Source: Phytoactinopolyspora halophila (GTDB taxonomy: Bacteria; Actinomycetota; Actinomycetes; Jiangellales; Jiangellaceae). From it: a stretch of 64,000 nucleotides of DNA. Below are positions 1-9,785 of the stretch, one piece after another. The notes beneath the pieces are model-generated. The model was not told the origin of the DNA and ran no database searches. It saw only the letters and a list, made by a program, of their open reading frames with translations. The position numbers were made by a program, and so were the translations under genes. Where the stretch lies: positions 62,001 to 126,000 of the forward strand of contig NZ_QMIG01000006.1 of the NCBI RefSeq assembly GCF_003287285.1. Reading direction: 5' to 3'. Within the stretch, counting starts at the first letter, position 1. Each line of letters begins with the position of its first letter.

Positions 1-925
1 CCGGGTGCGCCCGCGCCACGCTCTGCATCTCCGCCAGCAGGTAGCCCATGGCCTCGGTGTGCACGCCGTCGCGTCCGAGCTTGCCGGCCACTCCCGGGAT
101 CGGTGCCACCTCGGGGCGCTCCAGGCTCGCCGCCTTGAGTACCTGGGCGAGGACGTCGTCGAACTCGGAACGCAGCGTGCCCGGATCGATCGCGACCGCA
201 GGCGCCGTATCGTGATCGCCGCCACGAGCACCGTCGCCATTGCCCTCGGCTGCCTGGACGGCGAGGCGCTGCTCCACCGGGTGCGCGGTGAACAGCTCGT
301 CGACGTAGGGCCAGACCGCCTCCAACGCGGCGCGCATCCGCCGGTGCGACTCGTCCGTGCCGTCTCCGAGCCGGACCGTCCACTGTGCGGCGTAGTCGCG
401 GTGATACGTGATCTCCTTGACGCCCTTGGCCGCGATCGCCGCCAGGACGGGATCGCGGGAGACCCGCAGCCGGTCCAGCAGCGCGAGCCGCCACGTGGAG
501 AAGACGAGCAGCCGGGTGACGAGCTCGGCGAAGTCGCCGTTCTCCAGCTCGACCAGGCGGACGTTGCGGAACTCGTGCTCGGGGCGGAAGAACGCGTAGT
601 AGTCCTCCCCGTGACCACCGCCGTCGGCCGCTCCGGCCCGGGTCAACAGGAGGCGTGCCTGTCCGAGCAGGTCCAAAGCGATGTTGGCAACCGCGACTTC
701 CTCTTCGAGCTCGGGCAGCCAGGTGCACCACTGCTGCAACCGGTGCGACATGATGAGAGCATCGTCGCCCAGCATCACGCAGTACGCCGCCAGGTCAGCG
801 CCGTCCACACCGTCGGGCAGCGTCGTGTCGACACCGGAGAGCGGATCCTCGAACCCGGTGCCGAACGCCCACCGCGCATCGTCCTGACCTTCGGTCAGTG
901 CCTCGTACGCGTTGTCGAAACCCAT
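1..925 (-). CDS. paaC: Phenylacetyl-CoA epoxidase subunit PaaC, cut by the window edge
   Basis: PaaC is the structural partner of the catalytic subunit PaaA in the cytoplasmic multicomponent monooxygenase that converts phenylacetyl-CoA to its ring 1,2-epoxide. The frame reads from ATG at 925 and stays open to base 1 (308 codons visible). It shows the ferritin-like helices of the family, for example ANIALDLLGQARLLL near residue 75, and near the left edge a HTEAMGYLLAEMQ segment that normally lies close to the PaaC C-terminus, so few residues should be missing. A polar, Gly/Asp-rich stretch around residues 215-235 looks like an insertion relative to short PaaC proteins. It follows paaB by 8 bases, and paaE (reductase) would be expected beyond the left edge. 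The assignment rests on family recognition and operon context. Confidence 0.93.
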   Translation of the reverse strand, partial: MGFDNAYEALTEGQDDARWAFGTGFEDPLSGVDTTLPDGVDGADLAAYCVMLGDDALIMSHRLQQWCTWLPELEEEVAVANIALDLLGQARLLLTRAGAADGGGHGEDYYAFFRPEHEFRNVRLVELENGDFAELVTRLLVFSTWRLALLDRLRVSRDPVLAAIAAKGVKEITYHRDYAAQWTVRLGDGTDESHRRMRAALEAVWPYVDELFTAHPVEQRLAVQAAEGNGDGARGGDHDTAPAVAIDPGTLRSEFDDVLAQVLKAASLERPEVAPIPGVAGKLGRDGVHTEAMGYLLAEMQSVARAHP

Positions 926-933
926 CGGCGACC

Positions 934-1224
934 TCACATGTGCGGCACGTTCTCGGGAATGTCGTAGAAGGTGGGATGGCGATACACCTTGTCCGCGGCC
1001 GGAGCGAAGAAGGGATCTTTCTCGTCCGGGCTGGACGCCGTGATGTCCGACGCCTTCACGACCCAGATGCTCACACCCTCGTTGCGCCGGGTGTAGACGT
1101 CGCGCGCGTGGCGCAGTGCCATCTCGGCGTCACCTGCGCGCAGCGAACCGACGTGCACGTGGTTCAATCCACGCTTGCTGCGGACGAACACCTCGTAGAG
1201 TGGCCACTCGCCTCGTTCACTCAT
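934..1224 (-). CDS. paaB: Phenylacetyl-CoA epoxidase subunit PaaB
   Basis: PaaB is the small subunit of the PaaABCE ring-epoxidising complex and helps bridge PaaAC heterodimers. The 96-residue product matches the family in length. It has the typical opening (WPLYEVFVRSKRGLNHVHVG), a central ALRHARDVYTRR helix, the motif GVSIWVVKASDI and a proline-rich C-terminal tail. The ATG at 1224 is preceded on the minus strand by a GGAGG-like sequence. It lies between paaA (80 bases upstream) and paaC (8 bases downstream), so the three subunits should be made from one transcript. Confidence 0.95.
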   Translation of the reverse strand: MSERGEWPLYEVFVRSKRGLNHVHVGSLRAGDAEMALRHARDVYTRRNEGVSIWVVKASDITASSPDEKDPFFAPAADKVYRHPTFYDIPENVPHM

Positions 1225-1304
1225 CTCTCGCTCACTTCCTCCCGGCGACGTCCCCGCTGATCATCAACGATCGTCACCATCATCATGTGCCGGATCGTCA
1301 ATGA

Positions 1305-2291
1305 TCACGACACCGCGGCGTGGCTGTGCTTGGCGGCGTGGGCGGCCGCGGCCTCACGCACCCACGCTCCGTCCTCATGGGCGCGACGACGGTGGGCCAA
1401 ACGCTGCGCGTTGCACGGCCCGTTGCCGGAGATGACCTGTTTGAACTCGCTCCAGTCGATCTCGCCGAAGTCGTAGTGGCCGCGCTCGTCGTTCCAGGCC
1501 AGCTCCGGGTCCGGCAGGGTCACGCCCAGAGCCTCCGCCTGCGGCACGGTCATGTCGACGAAGCGCTGGCGCAGCTCGTCGTTGGTGTGCCGTTTGATCT
1601 TCCACTCCATCGACTGGGCGGTGTTCGGGGAGTCGTGATCCGGCGGGCCGAACATCATCAACGACGGCCACCACCACCGGTCGGTGGCGTCCTGCACCAT
1701 CTGCCGCTGTTCCTCGGTGCCGCGCATCATGGTCATCAGTAGCTCGTAGCCCTGCCGCTGGTGGAACGACTCCTCCTTGCAGATACGCACCATGCCTCGC
1801 GCGTACGGGCCGTACGAGCTGCGGCACAGCGGCACCTGGTTGCAGATCGCCGCGCCGTCGACGAGCCAGCCGATCACTCCGACGTCGGCGAAATTCAGCG
1901 TCGGGTAGTTGAAGATCGACGAATACTTCTGCCGGCTGTCGATGAGTTTCTCGGTCATCTCCGTCCGGTCGGCCCCCAGCGTCTCGGCCGCCGAGTAGAG
2001 GTAGAGCCCGTGGCCGGCTTCGTCCTGCACCTTGGCCAGCAGGATCGCCTTGCGGCGCAACGACGGGGCACGCGTGATCCAGTTGGCCTCCGGCTGCATG
2101 CCGATGATCTCCGAGTGGGCATGCTGCGCGATCTGGCGGACCAGCGTCTTGCGGTAACCGTCGGGCATCCAATCCCGGGGCTCGATCCGCTGGTCCCGGG
2201 CGATGATCTCGTCGAAGTGCCGCTCCAGATCCTGCTCGGATGGCGTCGCGGTCGGACTCGTGGTCGGGCTCGCGGCCTGGCTCGTCGTCAT
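1305..2291 (-). CDS. paaA: Phenylacetyl-CoA epoxidase catalytic subunit PaaA
   Basis: PaaA is the di-iron catalytic subunit of the epoxidase, activating oxygen to form the 1,2-epoxide of phenylacetyl-CoA. The protein (328 residues from this start) carries the carboxylate/histidine di-iron motifs of a ferritin-like monooxygenase: [13 protein letters not shown] near residue 95, and [13 protein letters not shown] near residue 175. I chose ATG 2291, not the in-frame ATG at 2300, because it overlaps the paaZ stop in an ATGA junction, a common sign of translational coupling in this window. The first 25 residues are Thr/Ser/Pro-rich and not conserved. Confidence 0.96.
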   Translation of the reverse strand: MTTSQAASPTTSPTATPSEQDLERHFDEIIARDQRIEPRDWMPDGYRKTLVRQIAQHAHSEIIGMQPEANWITRAPSLRRKAILLAKVQDEAGHGLYLYSAAETLGADRTEMTEKLIDSRQKYSSIFNYPTLNFADVGVIGWLVDGAAICNQVPLCRSSYGPYARGMVRICKEESFHQRQGYELLMTMMRGTEEQRQMVQDATDRWWWPSLMMFGPPDHDSPNTAQSMEWKIKRHTNDELRQRFVDMTVPQAEALGVTLPDPELAWNDERGHYDFGEIDWSEFKQVISGNGPCNAQRLAHRRRAHEDGAWVREAAAAHAAKHSHAAVS

Positions 2292-4324
2292 GGGGTCCAC
2301 TCCTTTGCCACGAGAGTCAGCACGTCATAGCGCGCGACCACCTCGTCGTCGGCGTTGGTGACGTCGGCGTTCCACCGCACCTCGCCGTAATCGGCGTCGA
2401 CACGCGGCGTGATCTGCTTGGCGGTGAGCGTGACGGTCAGCTCGTCACCGGGATACACGGGCGTGAGGAAGCGCAGGTTCTCCAACCCGTAGTTGGCCAG
2501 CACCGGGCCGGGTTCGGGATCGACGAACAGGCCGGCAGCAAGCGAGACGACGAGGTAACCGTGCGCGACGACGCCATCGAAGAACGGGTTAGCCGCGGCG
2601 GCGTCCGCGTCGGTGTGCGCGTAGAAATGGTCACCGGTGAACTCGGCGAAATGATCGATGTCCTCGCGTGTCACGGCTCGCGGGCCAGCGACGACGGTGT
2701 CGCCAACATTCAGCTCGGCCAGCGACTTGCGGAACGGGTGGGTCTCGGTGTCGCCGTGCGGGGCGCCGTTCACCCACTGGTTGGTGACAGAACCGAGCAC
2801 CTTCGGAGTCGCCTGGACGGCCGTACGCTGCATGTGGTGCAGCACACCCCGGATGCCGCCCAGTTCCTCGCCGCCACCGGCACGCCCGGGACCACCGTGG
2901 GTGAGTACCGGCAGCGGGGAGCCGTGTCCGGTGGATTCCTTGGCGTTCTCCGCGTCGAGCACGAGCAACCGCCCGTGCCAGGGCGCGACGCCGAGCACGA
3001 CGTCACGGGCGAAGTCGGCATCGGCGGTGACAACGGATCCGACCAGGCTGCCCGCGCCCCGGGCCGCGGCGTCGATCACCTGATCCGTCGAGGTGTACGG
3101 CAGCAGCGTCGAGACCGGGCCGAACGCCTCCACCTGGTGCGGCTCGGGGCGATCGGGGTCCTGGGCGCGCAGCAGAATCGGCGAGATGAACGCGCCCCGT
3201 TCGGGATCCGCGTCGACGATGTCGGGCCGCTCCGGGTCACCGAAGACCAGGCTTCCGGCGTCCATGAGCGCCTTGAGCGAGCGGCGGACCTCCTCGCGCT
3301 GTTCCAGGCTGGCCAGCGCGCCCATCCGCACGTCGGGGTTAGCCGGGTTCCCGACGGCGACCTTGCCAAGCCGATCCACGGCCGCCTGTGCCACGTCGTC
3401 GACCCGTTCTGCGGGGACGAACGCCCGGCGGATCGCCGTGCACTTCTGGCCGGTCTTGACGGTCATTTCGGTGACCAGTTGCTTGACGAACAGATCGAAC
3501 TCGTCGGTCCCGGGTGTGGCGTCGGGTCCGAGCACGGAGAGGTTGAGCGAGTCGGCCTCGGCGTTGAACCGCACGGCGTTGCGAACGATGCCGGGATGGG
3601 TCCGCAGCCGTTGCGCCGTGGACGCCGAGCCGGTGAACGACACCAGGTCCTGCTCGGTCAGGTGATCGAGCAGGTCACCGGCACTCCCGCACACCAGCTG
3701 CAACGATCCTTCGGGTAGCAGGCCGGAGTCGATGATCAACTCGACGAGTTTCGCGGTCAGGTAAGCCGTCGGGCTGGCCGGCTTCACGAGGGTGGGCACC
3801 CCGGCGAGGAACGCCGGGGCAAGCTTTTCCAGGGGACCCCAGACGGGGAAGTTGAACGCGTTGATCTGGACGGCCACTCCGCGCCGCGGCGTCAGGATGT
3901 GCTGGCCGACGAAGGTCCCGCCCTTACCCAGCGGCTCCACCGGGCCTTCGACGTAGACCGTGTCGTTCGGCAGTTCCCGCCTGCCCTTGCTCCCGTAGGA
4001 GAACAGCACGCCGATCCCGCCATCGACGTCGAACTTCGCATCGTAGCGAGTGGCTCCAGAGTGGTAAGAGAGCTCGTAGAGCTCCTCGCGGTGCTCCTGC
4101 AAATGCAGGGCCAGCTGCTTCAGCAAGAGCGCCCGCTCGTGAAACGTCAGCTCACGTACCGGCGGGCCGCCGATCCGCCGTCCATAGTCCAGGGCTGCCG
4201 CCATGTCGATGCCGGCCGACGATACGCGAGCTACCTCCTCGCCGGTCACCGCATCGTGCAAGGGAGCGCCCTCGTCGGGTGGCGTGTGCCATTGGCCACG
4301 GACGTAACTGCGTAATGCGCTCAT
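2288..4324 (-). CDS. paaZ: Bifunctional PaaZ: aldehyde dehydrogenase / oxepin-CoA hydrolase
   Basis: PaaZ opens the oxepin-CoA ring and oxidises the resulting semialdehyde to 3-oxo-5,6-dehydrosuberyl-CoA. The 678-residue product has the full two-domain layout. The aldehyde dehydrogenase domain fills about residues 1-520, with the general-base region FNAEAD near residue 256 and the catalytic cysteine in GQKCTAIRR at residue 295. The C-terminal MaoC-type hydratase domain contains the TGDHFYAH motif near residue 561, the Asp/His pair expected for the hydrolase. It is the first gene of the minus-strand operon paaZ-paaA-paaB-paaC and diverges from a thiolase gene across a 266-base region with a TetR-type site. 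Confidence 0.95.
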   Translation of the reverse strand: MSALRSYVRGQWHTPPDEGAPLHDAVTGEEVARVSSAGIDMAAALDYGRRIGGPPVRELTFHERALLLKQLALHLQEHREELYELSYHSGATRYDAKFDVDGGIGVLFSYGSKGRRELPNDTVYVEGPVEPLGKGGTFVGQHILTPRRGVAVQINAFNFPVWGPLEKLAPAFLAGVPTLVKPASPTAYLTAKLVELIIDSGLLPEGSLQLVCGSAGDLLDHLTEQDLVSFTGSASTAQRLRTHPGIVRNAVRFNAEADSLNLSVLGPDATPGTDEFDLFVKQLVTEMTVKTGQKCTAIRRAFVPAERVDDVAQAAVDRLGKVAVGNPANPDVRMGALASLEQREEVRRSLKALMDAGSLVFGDPERPDIVDADPERGAFISPILLRAQDPDRPEPHQVEAFGPVSTLLPYTSTDQVIDAAARGAGSLVGSVVTADADFARDVVLGVAPWHGRLLVLDAENAKESTGHGSPLPVLTHGGPGRAGGGEELGGIRGVLHHMQRTAVQATPKVLGSVTNQWVNGAPHGDTETHPFRKSLAELNVGDTVVAGPRAVTREDIDHFAEFTGDHFYAHTDADAAAANPFFDGVVAHGYLVVSLAAGLFVDPEPGPVLANYGLENLRFLTPVYPGDELTVTLTAKQITPRVDADYGEVRWNADVTNADDEVVARYDVLTLVAKEWTP

Positions 4325-4370
4325 CTGGCGGCCGACCTCCTCGTCGCTCGGGATCCCACCGGGCCGAATT

Positions 4371-4388
4371 ACCGACCGAACGTTCAGG
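4371..4388. promoter_or_regulatory. Probable TetR (PaaR) operator between paaZ and thiolase
   Basis: The divergent paaZ/thiolase promoter holds ACCGACCGAACGTTCAGG. Its inner part (4376-4387) is a near-perfect palindrome around AACGTT, and it shares the ACYGACCGAAYG core with the site at 12343-12360 in the other divergent paa promoter. TetR repressors of phenylacetate genes bind ACCG-containing palindromes in such positions, and a TetR gene lies in the cluster at 14190. The site is seen; the link to that regulator is inference. Confidence 0.5.
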
Positions 4389-4590
4389 AATTAATGGTAA
4401 CGCAGCCACCATCACGACGAAAAGATTCGGCACGAACGACGGCTCGCTCCCGCGCGGTCCGGCACATCCGCATCGTCATACCCGACCGCGCTGTGTTGTT
4501 CCGCCCGGTGTCCGTCGGCTAGCTTTCGAAGAAACCCCCATCACGAACCGCAGCGACTCATCCCAGCCCGCCGACACCAGGAGTCCCGCC

Positions 4591-5754
4591 ATGCGCAGTG
4601 CCGTGATCGTCGACGTCATCCGTACCGCCTCCGGGAAGGGAAAGGCCGGTGGGGCGCTCTCCGGCGTACACCCCACCGAATTGCTCGCCTCGGTCCTGCG
4701 CTCCCTGATCGCACGCAACGACGTCGACCCCGCAGCCATTGACGACGTCCTGACCGGCTGCGTATCCCAGGTCGGCGAGCAGTCGTTCAACATCGCCCGG
4801 AACGCGCTCCTCGCCGCAGGTCTGCCCGAGTCCGTACCCGGCACCACGATCGACCGCCAGTGCGGATCCAGCCAGCAGGCAGCGCATTTCGCCGCACAAG
4901 GAGTCATGGCCGGTGCGTACGACGCCGTCATCGCCTCCGGCGTGGAGTCCATGAGCCGGATCCCGATGTTCAGCAACATGCAGGGCCAGGACCCCTACGC
5001 GCCGCTCGCCGCCCGCTACCCGGAGGGCCTGGTTCAGCAGGGCATCAGCGCCGAACTCATCGCCGCCCGGTGGAAGATGGTCCGGGACGAGCTCGACGCC
5101 TTCGCCGCACGTTCACACCAGCGCGCTGCGAAGGCCACCGAAGCGGGCTGGTTCGCCGACGAGATCGTCGCCGTCGACGGGCACGCCATCGACGAGTCCG
5201 TACGGCCATCCACAACAGTCGAGCGCCTGGCCGAACTGGAGCCAGCGTTCACCGACGCCGCGATCGCCGAACGGTTCCCGGAGATCTCCTGGTCGATCAC
5301 GCCGGGGAACTCATCACCCCTCACCGACGGCGCGTCGGCGGCGCTCATCATGAGCGAGGAGCGCGCCACCCAGCTGGGGCTGCGCCCGCGGGCACGGTTC
5401 CACGCGTTCGCCGTGACCGGCAGCGATCCGATCACGATGCTGACCGGCATCATCCCGGCCACACACAAGATCCTCGACCGTTGCGGTCTGGACATCCACG
5501 ACATCGACGCGTACGAGGTCAACGAGGCGTTCGCACCCGTGCCCCTGGCATGGCAACACGAGTTCGGCACCGACCCGGAGCGGCTCAACCCGCGCGGCGG
5601 CGCCATCGCCCTCGGCCACCCGCTCGGCGCCTCCGGCACCAAGCTGCTCACCACCCTGGTCAATCACCTCGAACGCACCAGCGGCCGGTACGGCCTGCAG
5701 ACCATGTGCGAGGGCGGCGGCATGGCCAACGCGACCATCATCGAGCGGCTGTAG
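4591..5754 (+). CDS. Thiolase (acetyl-CoA acyltransferase) near paa operon
   Basis: This 387-residue thiolase cleaves or forms 3-ketoacyl-CoA. The active-site cysteine lies in DRQCGSSQQA near residue 91. The second half has the NEAFAPVPL segment, the GHPLGASGTKL histidine motif and the final CEGGGMANA motif with the second cysteine, so the catalytic set is complete. ATG 4591 follows AGGAG at a good distance and the domain starts at once (MRSAVIVDVIRTASGKGK); the frame is open further upstream but that part is unlike thiolases. Its QCGSSQQA signature differs from the NRLCASGL signature of the thiolase at 11065, so the two are probably not interchangeable. It diverges from paaZ, which suggests a role in the last beta-oxidation steps, but its acyl chain cannot be told. 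Confidence 0.9.
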   Translation: MRSAVIVDVIRTASGKGKAGGALSGVHPTELLASVLRSLIARNDVDPAAIDDVLTGCVSQVGEQSFNIARNALLAAGLPESVPGTTIDRQCGSSQQAAHFAAQGVMAGAYDAVIASGVESMSRIPMFSNMQGQDPYAPLAARYPEGLVQQGISAELIAARWKMVRDELDAFAARSHQRAAKATEAGWFADEIVAVDGHAIDESVRPSTTVERLAELEPAFTDAAIAERFPEISWSITPGNSSPLTDGASAALIMSEERATQLGLRPRARFHAFAVTGSDPITMLTGIIPATHKILDRCGLDIHDIDAYEVNEAFAPVPLAWQHEFGTDPERLNPRGGAIALGHPLGASGTKLLTTLVNHLERTSGRYGLQTMCEGGGMANATIIERL

Positions 5755-5840
5755 CCGGGTCGGCCCGGCCGGCACTTCGATATTCACACGTGCGGAAATA
5801 CCGCCGGATCGGCGGATAAGCGCACGCCTGAGGGTCGAAG

Positions 5841-5871
5841 TCACCCCGCACTCTCCGGAGTTATGCGGTGA
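5841..5871. terminator. Possible bidirectional terminator between convergent genes
   Basis: Between the thiolase stop and the convergent FtsX gene, TCACCCCGCA (5841-5850) can pair with TGCGGTGA (5864-5871) with a small bulge. A second short stem, CCGCCG/CGGCGG, lies just before it. There is no clear T-run, so this is a structural guess only. Confidence 0.3.
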
Positions 5872-5898
5872 CCCCGCCAACAACTCCGACATGTGGAG

Positions 5899-8193
5899 CT
5901 ATTCGAAGCGAGTTTGTTCGACAGCCGTTATTTTGTTGACGGCTGGTAGGGCTATTCCAACAACGGTCATCGTGAAGACGAGGCCAGCAAGAACGGGGAG
6001 CAGGAGATGCCCCCATGGCAGGGACGCGAGGTTGCCACCCGCGTCGACGATAAAGTGCCCGATGATAATGCCGAGCAGTGCAGATATCACGGACATCACG
6101 GTGAGTGGCGCAGCGGCTTCGAGAAACAAGGTGCGTCGCAGGGTGGGCAGTGGCGTGCCGGCTGCACGCAGCAACGCGAAAGGACGCCGCCGTTCGAGTA
6201 GGCCAATGGTGACGGCGACGATGAGTCCACACCCCGCGACAAGGAAGACCGCCACCGTGGCAATGGTGAGGGTTTGGTACAGCTGTCGCACGCTGCCACT
6301 GAATCCCTCGTAAGAGGTTTCGCGCGTGGATACGTCAGCATCGGGCGCCCGTCGCAGAACGGTAGTGCGGACAGCTTCCAAGGCGTCGACGGAGTGATAA
6401 CGAGCAAGGAGCAACGTGGGTCGCAGCTGCGGAAGGACGGAGCCAAGTGCATCTGGGGTGACGATCACTGCGGGCATGTCCACTCCCTCGTGGGAAGGCA
6501 TGATCGCGGCGTCGTCGACCCGGACCGTAGCCGTCTCGATCTGATCCTCATCTGGCGCTGTGGTGTTTGAGACGGGCGTGGCAGGAGAGAGGCTGTGCAG
6601 CTCGACCACGCCATCCGGGTTATCGATCAGCTCACGTTGATCGTCAGCAACAATGACCGATGCCTGGTCACACGGGACACCGTCGAGCCGTCCGGCGGCA
6701 ACGACGGCAGAACAGTCACCAATCCAGACCTTGACCGCATCCTGCCCGGTCTGGGCCAGCGCCTCGTAGACCGGCGTCGGAGAATCAACGCCGTCGACGG
6801 ACTCGAGCTCGTCGATCGTCACCTCAGTTTCGGCAATGGTGCTGGTCGGAAGGGATACGTGGACGGTGCCGGTGCGCTGGCCGATGACCTCCGTGTCGCG
6901 AAGGGACGCTGCCGCAGCAGGGGTCGTGGCGACGAACATCGTCGTGATCAACACTGTGAGAATCACACCGCCTACGGCGCGGAACCCGGCACGAGGATCG
7001 TTGGAGAGCCTGCGCCCGGCTAGTAGCAACGCCGGCTTGGAAGAGCGCGTCATCAGCAGACCGACACCCCGGGTGAACCACGGCCCCGCCAACGTGAGTG
7101 CTAGCAGCAGGATCAGAAAAGCGGCGGCGGTGATCTCTCCACGACTACCGGCTATGTCCTGCGCAGTACCGGTCGTGAGTAGAAGACCGAGTCCCAGCAC
7201 GGCCACGGCCAGGGGAATGACCCGGTAGGCCGTCACGGGCTTGCGATCGGCACGACGGCTGACCATTAACGGTGAACGGGCCACCCTGGCAAGAGCGACC
7301 TGGCTCGCGGTCGCCGTCACAGCAGGCACGCCGACCACAACAATTATGTACCCAGCGACACTCGGATCAAGGTCAGTGGGGAACCATCGCCCGCCATCGT
7401 AGGTGATGTGCGCAGCTAGTGGGCGTGCAGTGAAGAACAGGCCCACGCCGAGGACGAGCCCACCCGCGCCGGCGATCAGCGTTTCGACCATGGCGAGCTG
7501 GCGAACCTGCCGGGCCGTAGCTCCGGCCAACCGGAGTGCGGCCAACCGGCGGTCCCTGCTGGCAGCGGACAGTCGGGTGATCATTGCCACGAACAGCGCG
7601 ATCGGTGCGAGCAAGGCCACGCCGCCGAGTACGATCAACAACCGTAAAACGCCTTCTAGCTGGACCACCTCGCCGTGATGATCGAACTCGACCACCGGGA
7701 GACCGAATAGTCTGGCCTCATCGCTGCTTACTCCACGAATTGCCAGCAGGTGGTCCGGCCCAGCCAGCGCGTCGTCGCCGACTTCGCCCACGACGTCGCC
7801 ATAGCGATCCCCGAGCACCGGAGCGCGCATCATCAGTTCCGCTAACGCCGGTGACACAACTACCTCGCCCTCGCGAGGCAATGAGTCGATGCCGGGAGGT
7901 ACGGGTGCGTCGGTCCCAACCCCGGCCATGCTGACGACGTCGATGTCGGCCTGGTGGTAATTGTCTTCAACGACATCGACCAGCGTGTACGACTCGGAGT
8001 CGTCCGCCTCTTTCGCCCAGTCGTAGGAGTCCATCCACGCCGTGCGATCCGCGCGTGCCTGCATGGCCGGTACCGCGCTCAACGCCAACAGCAACAAAGC
8101 CGTGCCAACGGCCACCGCAGCCGTGGTGACAGCGGCCAGGCCCCACGCGGTCCGGCCACCTGCCACTGCCAGGCGCATCCCCAAGCGAATCAT
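5899..8193 (-). CDS. FtsX-like ABC transporter permease
   Basis: A 764-residue membrane protein of the MacB/FtsX permease class, which works with an ATPase to move lipids, peptides or other hydrophobic substrates, or to act as a mechanotransmitter. It has an N-terminal membrane helix (about residues 12-40), an extracytoplasmic domain, a first FtsX membrane bundle (about 175-330, including RLAGATARQVRQLAMVE), two more helices, a second extracytoplasmic domain and a C-terminal bundle (about 640-755) with the similar RAAGTPLPTLRRTLFLE. The two copies of this coupling-helix motif show an internal duplication. The ATG overlaps the ATPase stop (ATGA), so it is the last gene of a PadR-ATPase-permease operon. 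No substrate can be assigned. Confidence 0.88.
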   Translation of the reverse strand: MIRLGMRLAVAGGRTAWGLAAVTTAAVAVGTALLLLALSAVPAMQARADRTAWMDSYDWAKEADDSESYTLVDVVEDNYHQADIDVVSMAGVGTDAPVPPGIDSLPREGEVVVSPALAELMMRAPVLGDRYGDVVGEVGDDALAGPDHLLAIRGVSSDEARLFGLPVVEFDHHGEVVQLEGVLRLLIVLGGVALLAPIALFVAMITRLSAASRDRRLAALRLAGATARQVRQLAMVETLIAGAGGLVLGVGLFFTARPLAAHITYDGGRWFPTDLDPSVAGYIIVVVGVPAVTATASQVALARVARSPLMVSRRADRKPVTAYRVIPLAVAVLGLGLLLTTGTAQDIAGSRGEITAAAFLILLLALTLAGPWFTRGVGLLMTRSSKPALLLAGRRLSNDPRAGFRAVGGVILTVLITTMFVATTPAAAASLRDTEVIGQRTGTVHVSLPTSTIAETEVTIDELESVDGVDSPTPVYEALAQTGQDAVKVWIGDCSAVVAAGRLDGVPCDQASVIVADDQRELIDNPDGVVELHSLSPATPVSNTTAPDEDQIETATVRVDDAAIMPSHEGVDMPAVIVTPDALGSVLPQLRPTLLLARYHSVDALEAVRTTVLRRAPDADVSTRETSYEGFSGSVRQLYQTLTIATVAVFLVAGCGLIVAVTIGLLERRRPFALLRAAGTPLPTLRRTLFLEAAAPLTVMSVISALLGIIIGHFIVDAGGNLASLPWGHLLLPVLAGLVFTMTVVGIALPAVNKITAVEQTRFE

Positions 8194-8939
8194 GAGGCCC
8201 GTACCGTGCGCGCTGTATCCGGCGAGGTGACCATGCCGTCACGCACCAAGACGGTACGTTCGGCATACGCGGCCACTCGAGCATCGTGAGTCACTAGCAC
8301 CACGGCCACACCACGAGAACGGACGGCGCCGGTGAACTCGTCCAGTACCGCCACACCCGCCGCCGAATCCAATGACCCGGTCGGCTCATCGGCGAAGATC
8401 ACCCGCGGATCCGTCACCAAGGCCCGGGCGACTGCGACACGCTGCGCCTCACCTCCAGACAACTCGCCAGGACGTCGCTTCTCCAGCCCGGCCAACCCGA
8501 ACGTCTCCAGCCACGCCTGCGCGACAGCAACCGCCTCACGCCGACGGCGACGTTCCAGCAACAGCGGCAACGCCGTATTCTCGACTGCCGTCAGCTCCGG
8601 CACCAATTGCCCGAACTGATACACGAACCCGAAGTCCGTACGACGCAGCCGGCTCCGCTCGGCGTCACTCATCGCATCCAGTCGCTGCCCGTCGTACTCC
8701 ACAAGCCCCTGATCCGGCAGCAACACTCCGGCCAGGCAATGCAACAAGGTCGACTTACCGGAACCGCTCGGCCCCATCACCGCGACGATTTCGCCAGCAC
8801 TTACACACAACTCGCCGCCATGCAGCGCGACTGTAGGACCGAACGATTTCGTCACATCCGAGGCCCGCAACAACCCTCGTTTGCCTGGGCAAGACTCATC
8901 AGCGCGGACGAACGCCGGCGAAGCCTCCATCGACGTCAT
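8190..8939 (-). CDS. ABC transporter ATP-binding protein (LolD/MacB type)
   Basis: The 249-residue ATPase powers the FtsX-like permease encoded next. It has Walker A GPSGSGKS near residue 55, the ABC signature LSGGEAQRVAVARAL near residue 160, Walker B VIFADEPTGSLD directly after, and the H-loop VTHD. The ADEPTGSLD sequence and short length are typical of the LolD/MacB/FtsE group rather than importers. Its ATG overlaps the padR stop and its stop overlaps the permease start (both ATGA), so all three proteins should be made together. Confidence 0.92.
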   Translation of the reverse strand: MTSMEASPAFVRADESCPGKRGLLRASDVTKSFGPTVALHGGELCVSAGEIVAVMGPSGSGKSTLLHCLAGVLLPDQGLVEYDGQRLDAMSDAERSRLRRTDFGFVYQFGQLVPELTAVENTALPLLLERRRRREAVAVAQAWLETFGLAGLEKRRPGELSGGEAQRVAVARALVTDPRVIFADEPTGSLDSAAGVAVLDEFTGAVRSRGVAVVLVTHDARVAAYAERTVLVRDGMVTSPDTARTVRAS

Positions 8940-9487
8940 GACAGCCTCCGGGCGCTATTCACATGTCGGTTGAGCTCGACCTGAATATCGTCGACACGCG
9001 CCGCAGTAAACTCCAACCATCGCAGGTCCGCCTCCAGATGAAACAACGCGTACTCCGCCAACACCGCGCGGGCGGTATCACCGCTCTGGCGCAGGCCGGT
9101 CAGCTCGCGCATCCGACCCAGATGTGCCTCCCGCTGCACATCCAGCATCTGCTCCACCGAACGACCCGCGAGCAGCGCCAGCACCACCTTCGTATACAGC
9201 ACCGTGTGCAGTCGCGGCTCCGGCTCAACCGGCCCCCACAGCCACTCGTCCAGCTCACGCTCGCCTTCACCGGTGATCTCAAACGTGCGCCGCTCCGGAC
9301 CTGACTCCTGATCAACCTGCGCCACGCGCACCAGCCCGTCGCGTTCCAGCCGCTTCAACGTGGAATACACCTGCGGCGCTTGCACCAACCGGGTCGGGTC
9401 CAGCAACTCGTCATACCGTGTCTTCACCTCATACCCATGACTGGCTCGATCACGGATCAAGCCCAACAGCTCGAACTTCAAGCTCAC
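8936..9487 (-). CDS. PadR family transcriptional regulator
   Basis: This 183-residue regulator has the PadR winged helix in residues 1-90 (LLGLIRDRASHGYEVKTRYDEL, then QVYSTLKRLERDGLV) and a C-terminal helical Vir domain for dimerisation. I used GTG 9487 because GAAGGG lies at a correct distance and the domain begins at once; an upstream in-frame start would add 33 residues translated from the operator palindrome. PadR proteins next to ABC exporters normally repress their own operon and respond to a drug or other ligand. The palindrome at 9523-9547 just upstream fits autoregulation. Confidence 0.9.
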   Translation of the reverse strand: MSLKFELLGLIRDRASHGYEVKTRYDELLDPTRLVQAPQVYSTLKRLERDGLVRVAQVDQESGPERRTFEITGEGERELDEWLWGPVEPEPRLHTVLYTKVVLALLAGRSVEQMLDVQREAHLGRMRELTGLRQSGDTARAVLAEYALFHLEADLRWLEFTAARVDDIQVELNRHVNSARRLS

Positions 9488-9522
9488 CGGTAACCCTTCG
9501 CCGCGCCAGTACCACACGTTAG

Positions 9523-9560
9523 GTGTTAGTAACTGGGTTACTAACACTATTATTAGTAAC
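9523..9560. promoter_or_regulatory. Palindromic operator upstream of padR-ABC operon
   Basis: GTGTTAGTAAC (9523-9533), a 3-base spacer and GTTACTAACAC (9537-9547) form a perfect 11-base inverted repeat. A third half site TTAGTAAC follows at 9553-9560, 27 bases from the first. It lies 36-60 bases upstream of the padR start, where a promoter would be expected. Binding by the PadR protein is inferred from position. Confidence 0.6.
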
Positions 9561-9785
9561 CCAGATGAACCCGCTACGCAACCCACGAGCTGGCTGTTCG
9601 CGAACCGAGACCCCGACGAACTACTGCGATGCCGAGAAGGTGCCGCAGATCAACGAGATCTGTATCGAGCGGCGGCACGCGTCAGCGACCGAAAACCGTC
9701 ACTCCATCTCATGGTCAAGCTCGTCGTTAAGATCAACGCTAGTTGCCAGAGGCCATGCGGAAAGATCTCGACGGAGGGGACGCGC

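Noticed and set aside
2240-3718. Long plus-strand open frame opposite paaZ, and similar frames opposite paaA, paaC and paaH
   Set aside because: They lie fully antisense to strongly supported enzymes; GC-rich third positions of one strand make long open frames on the other. Products resemble no family.
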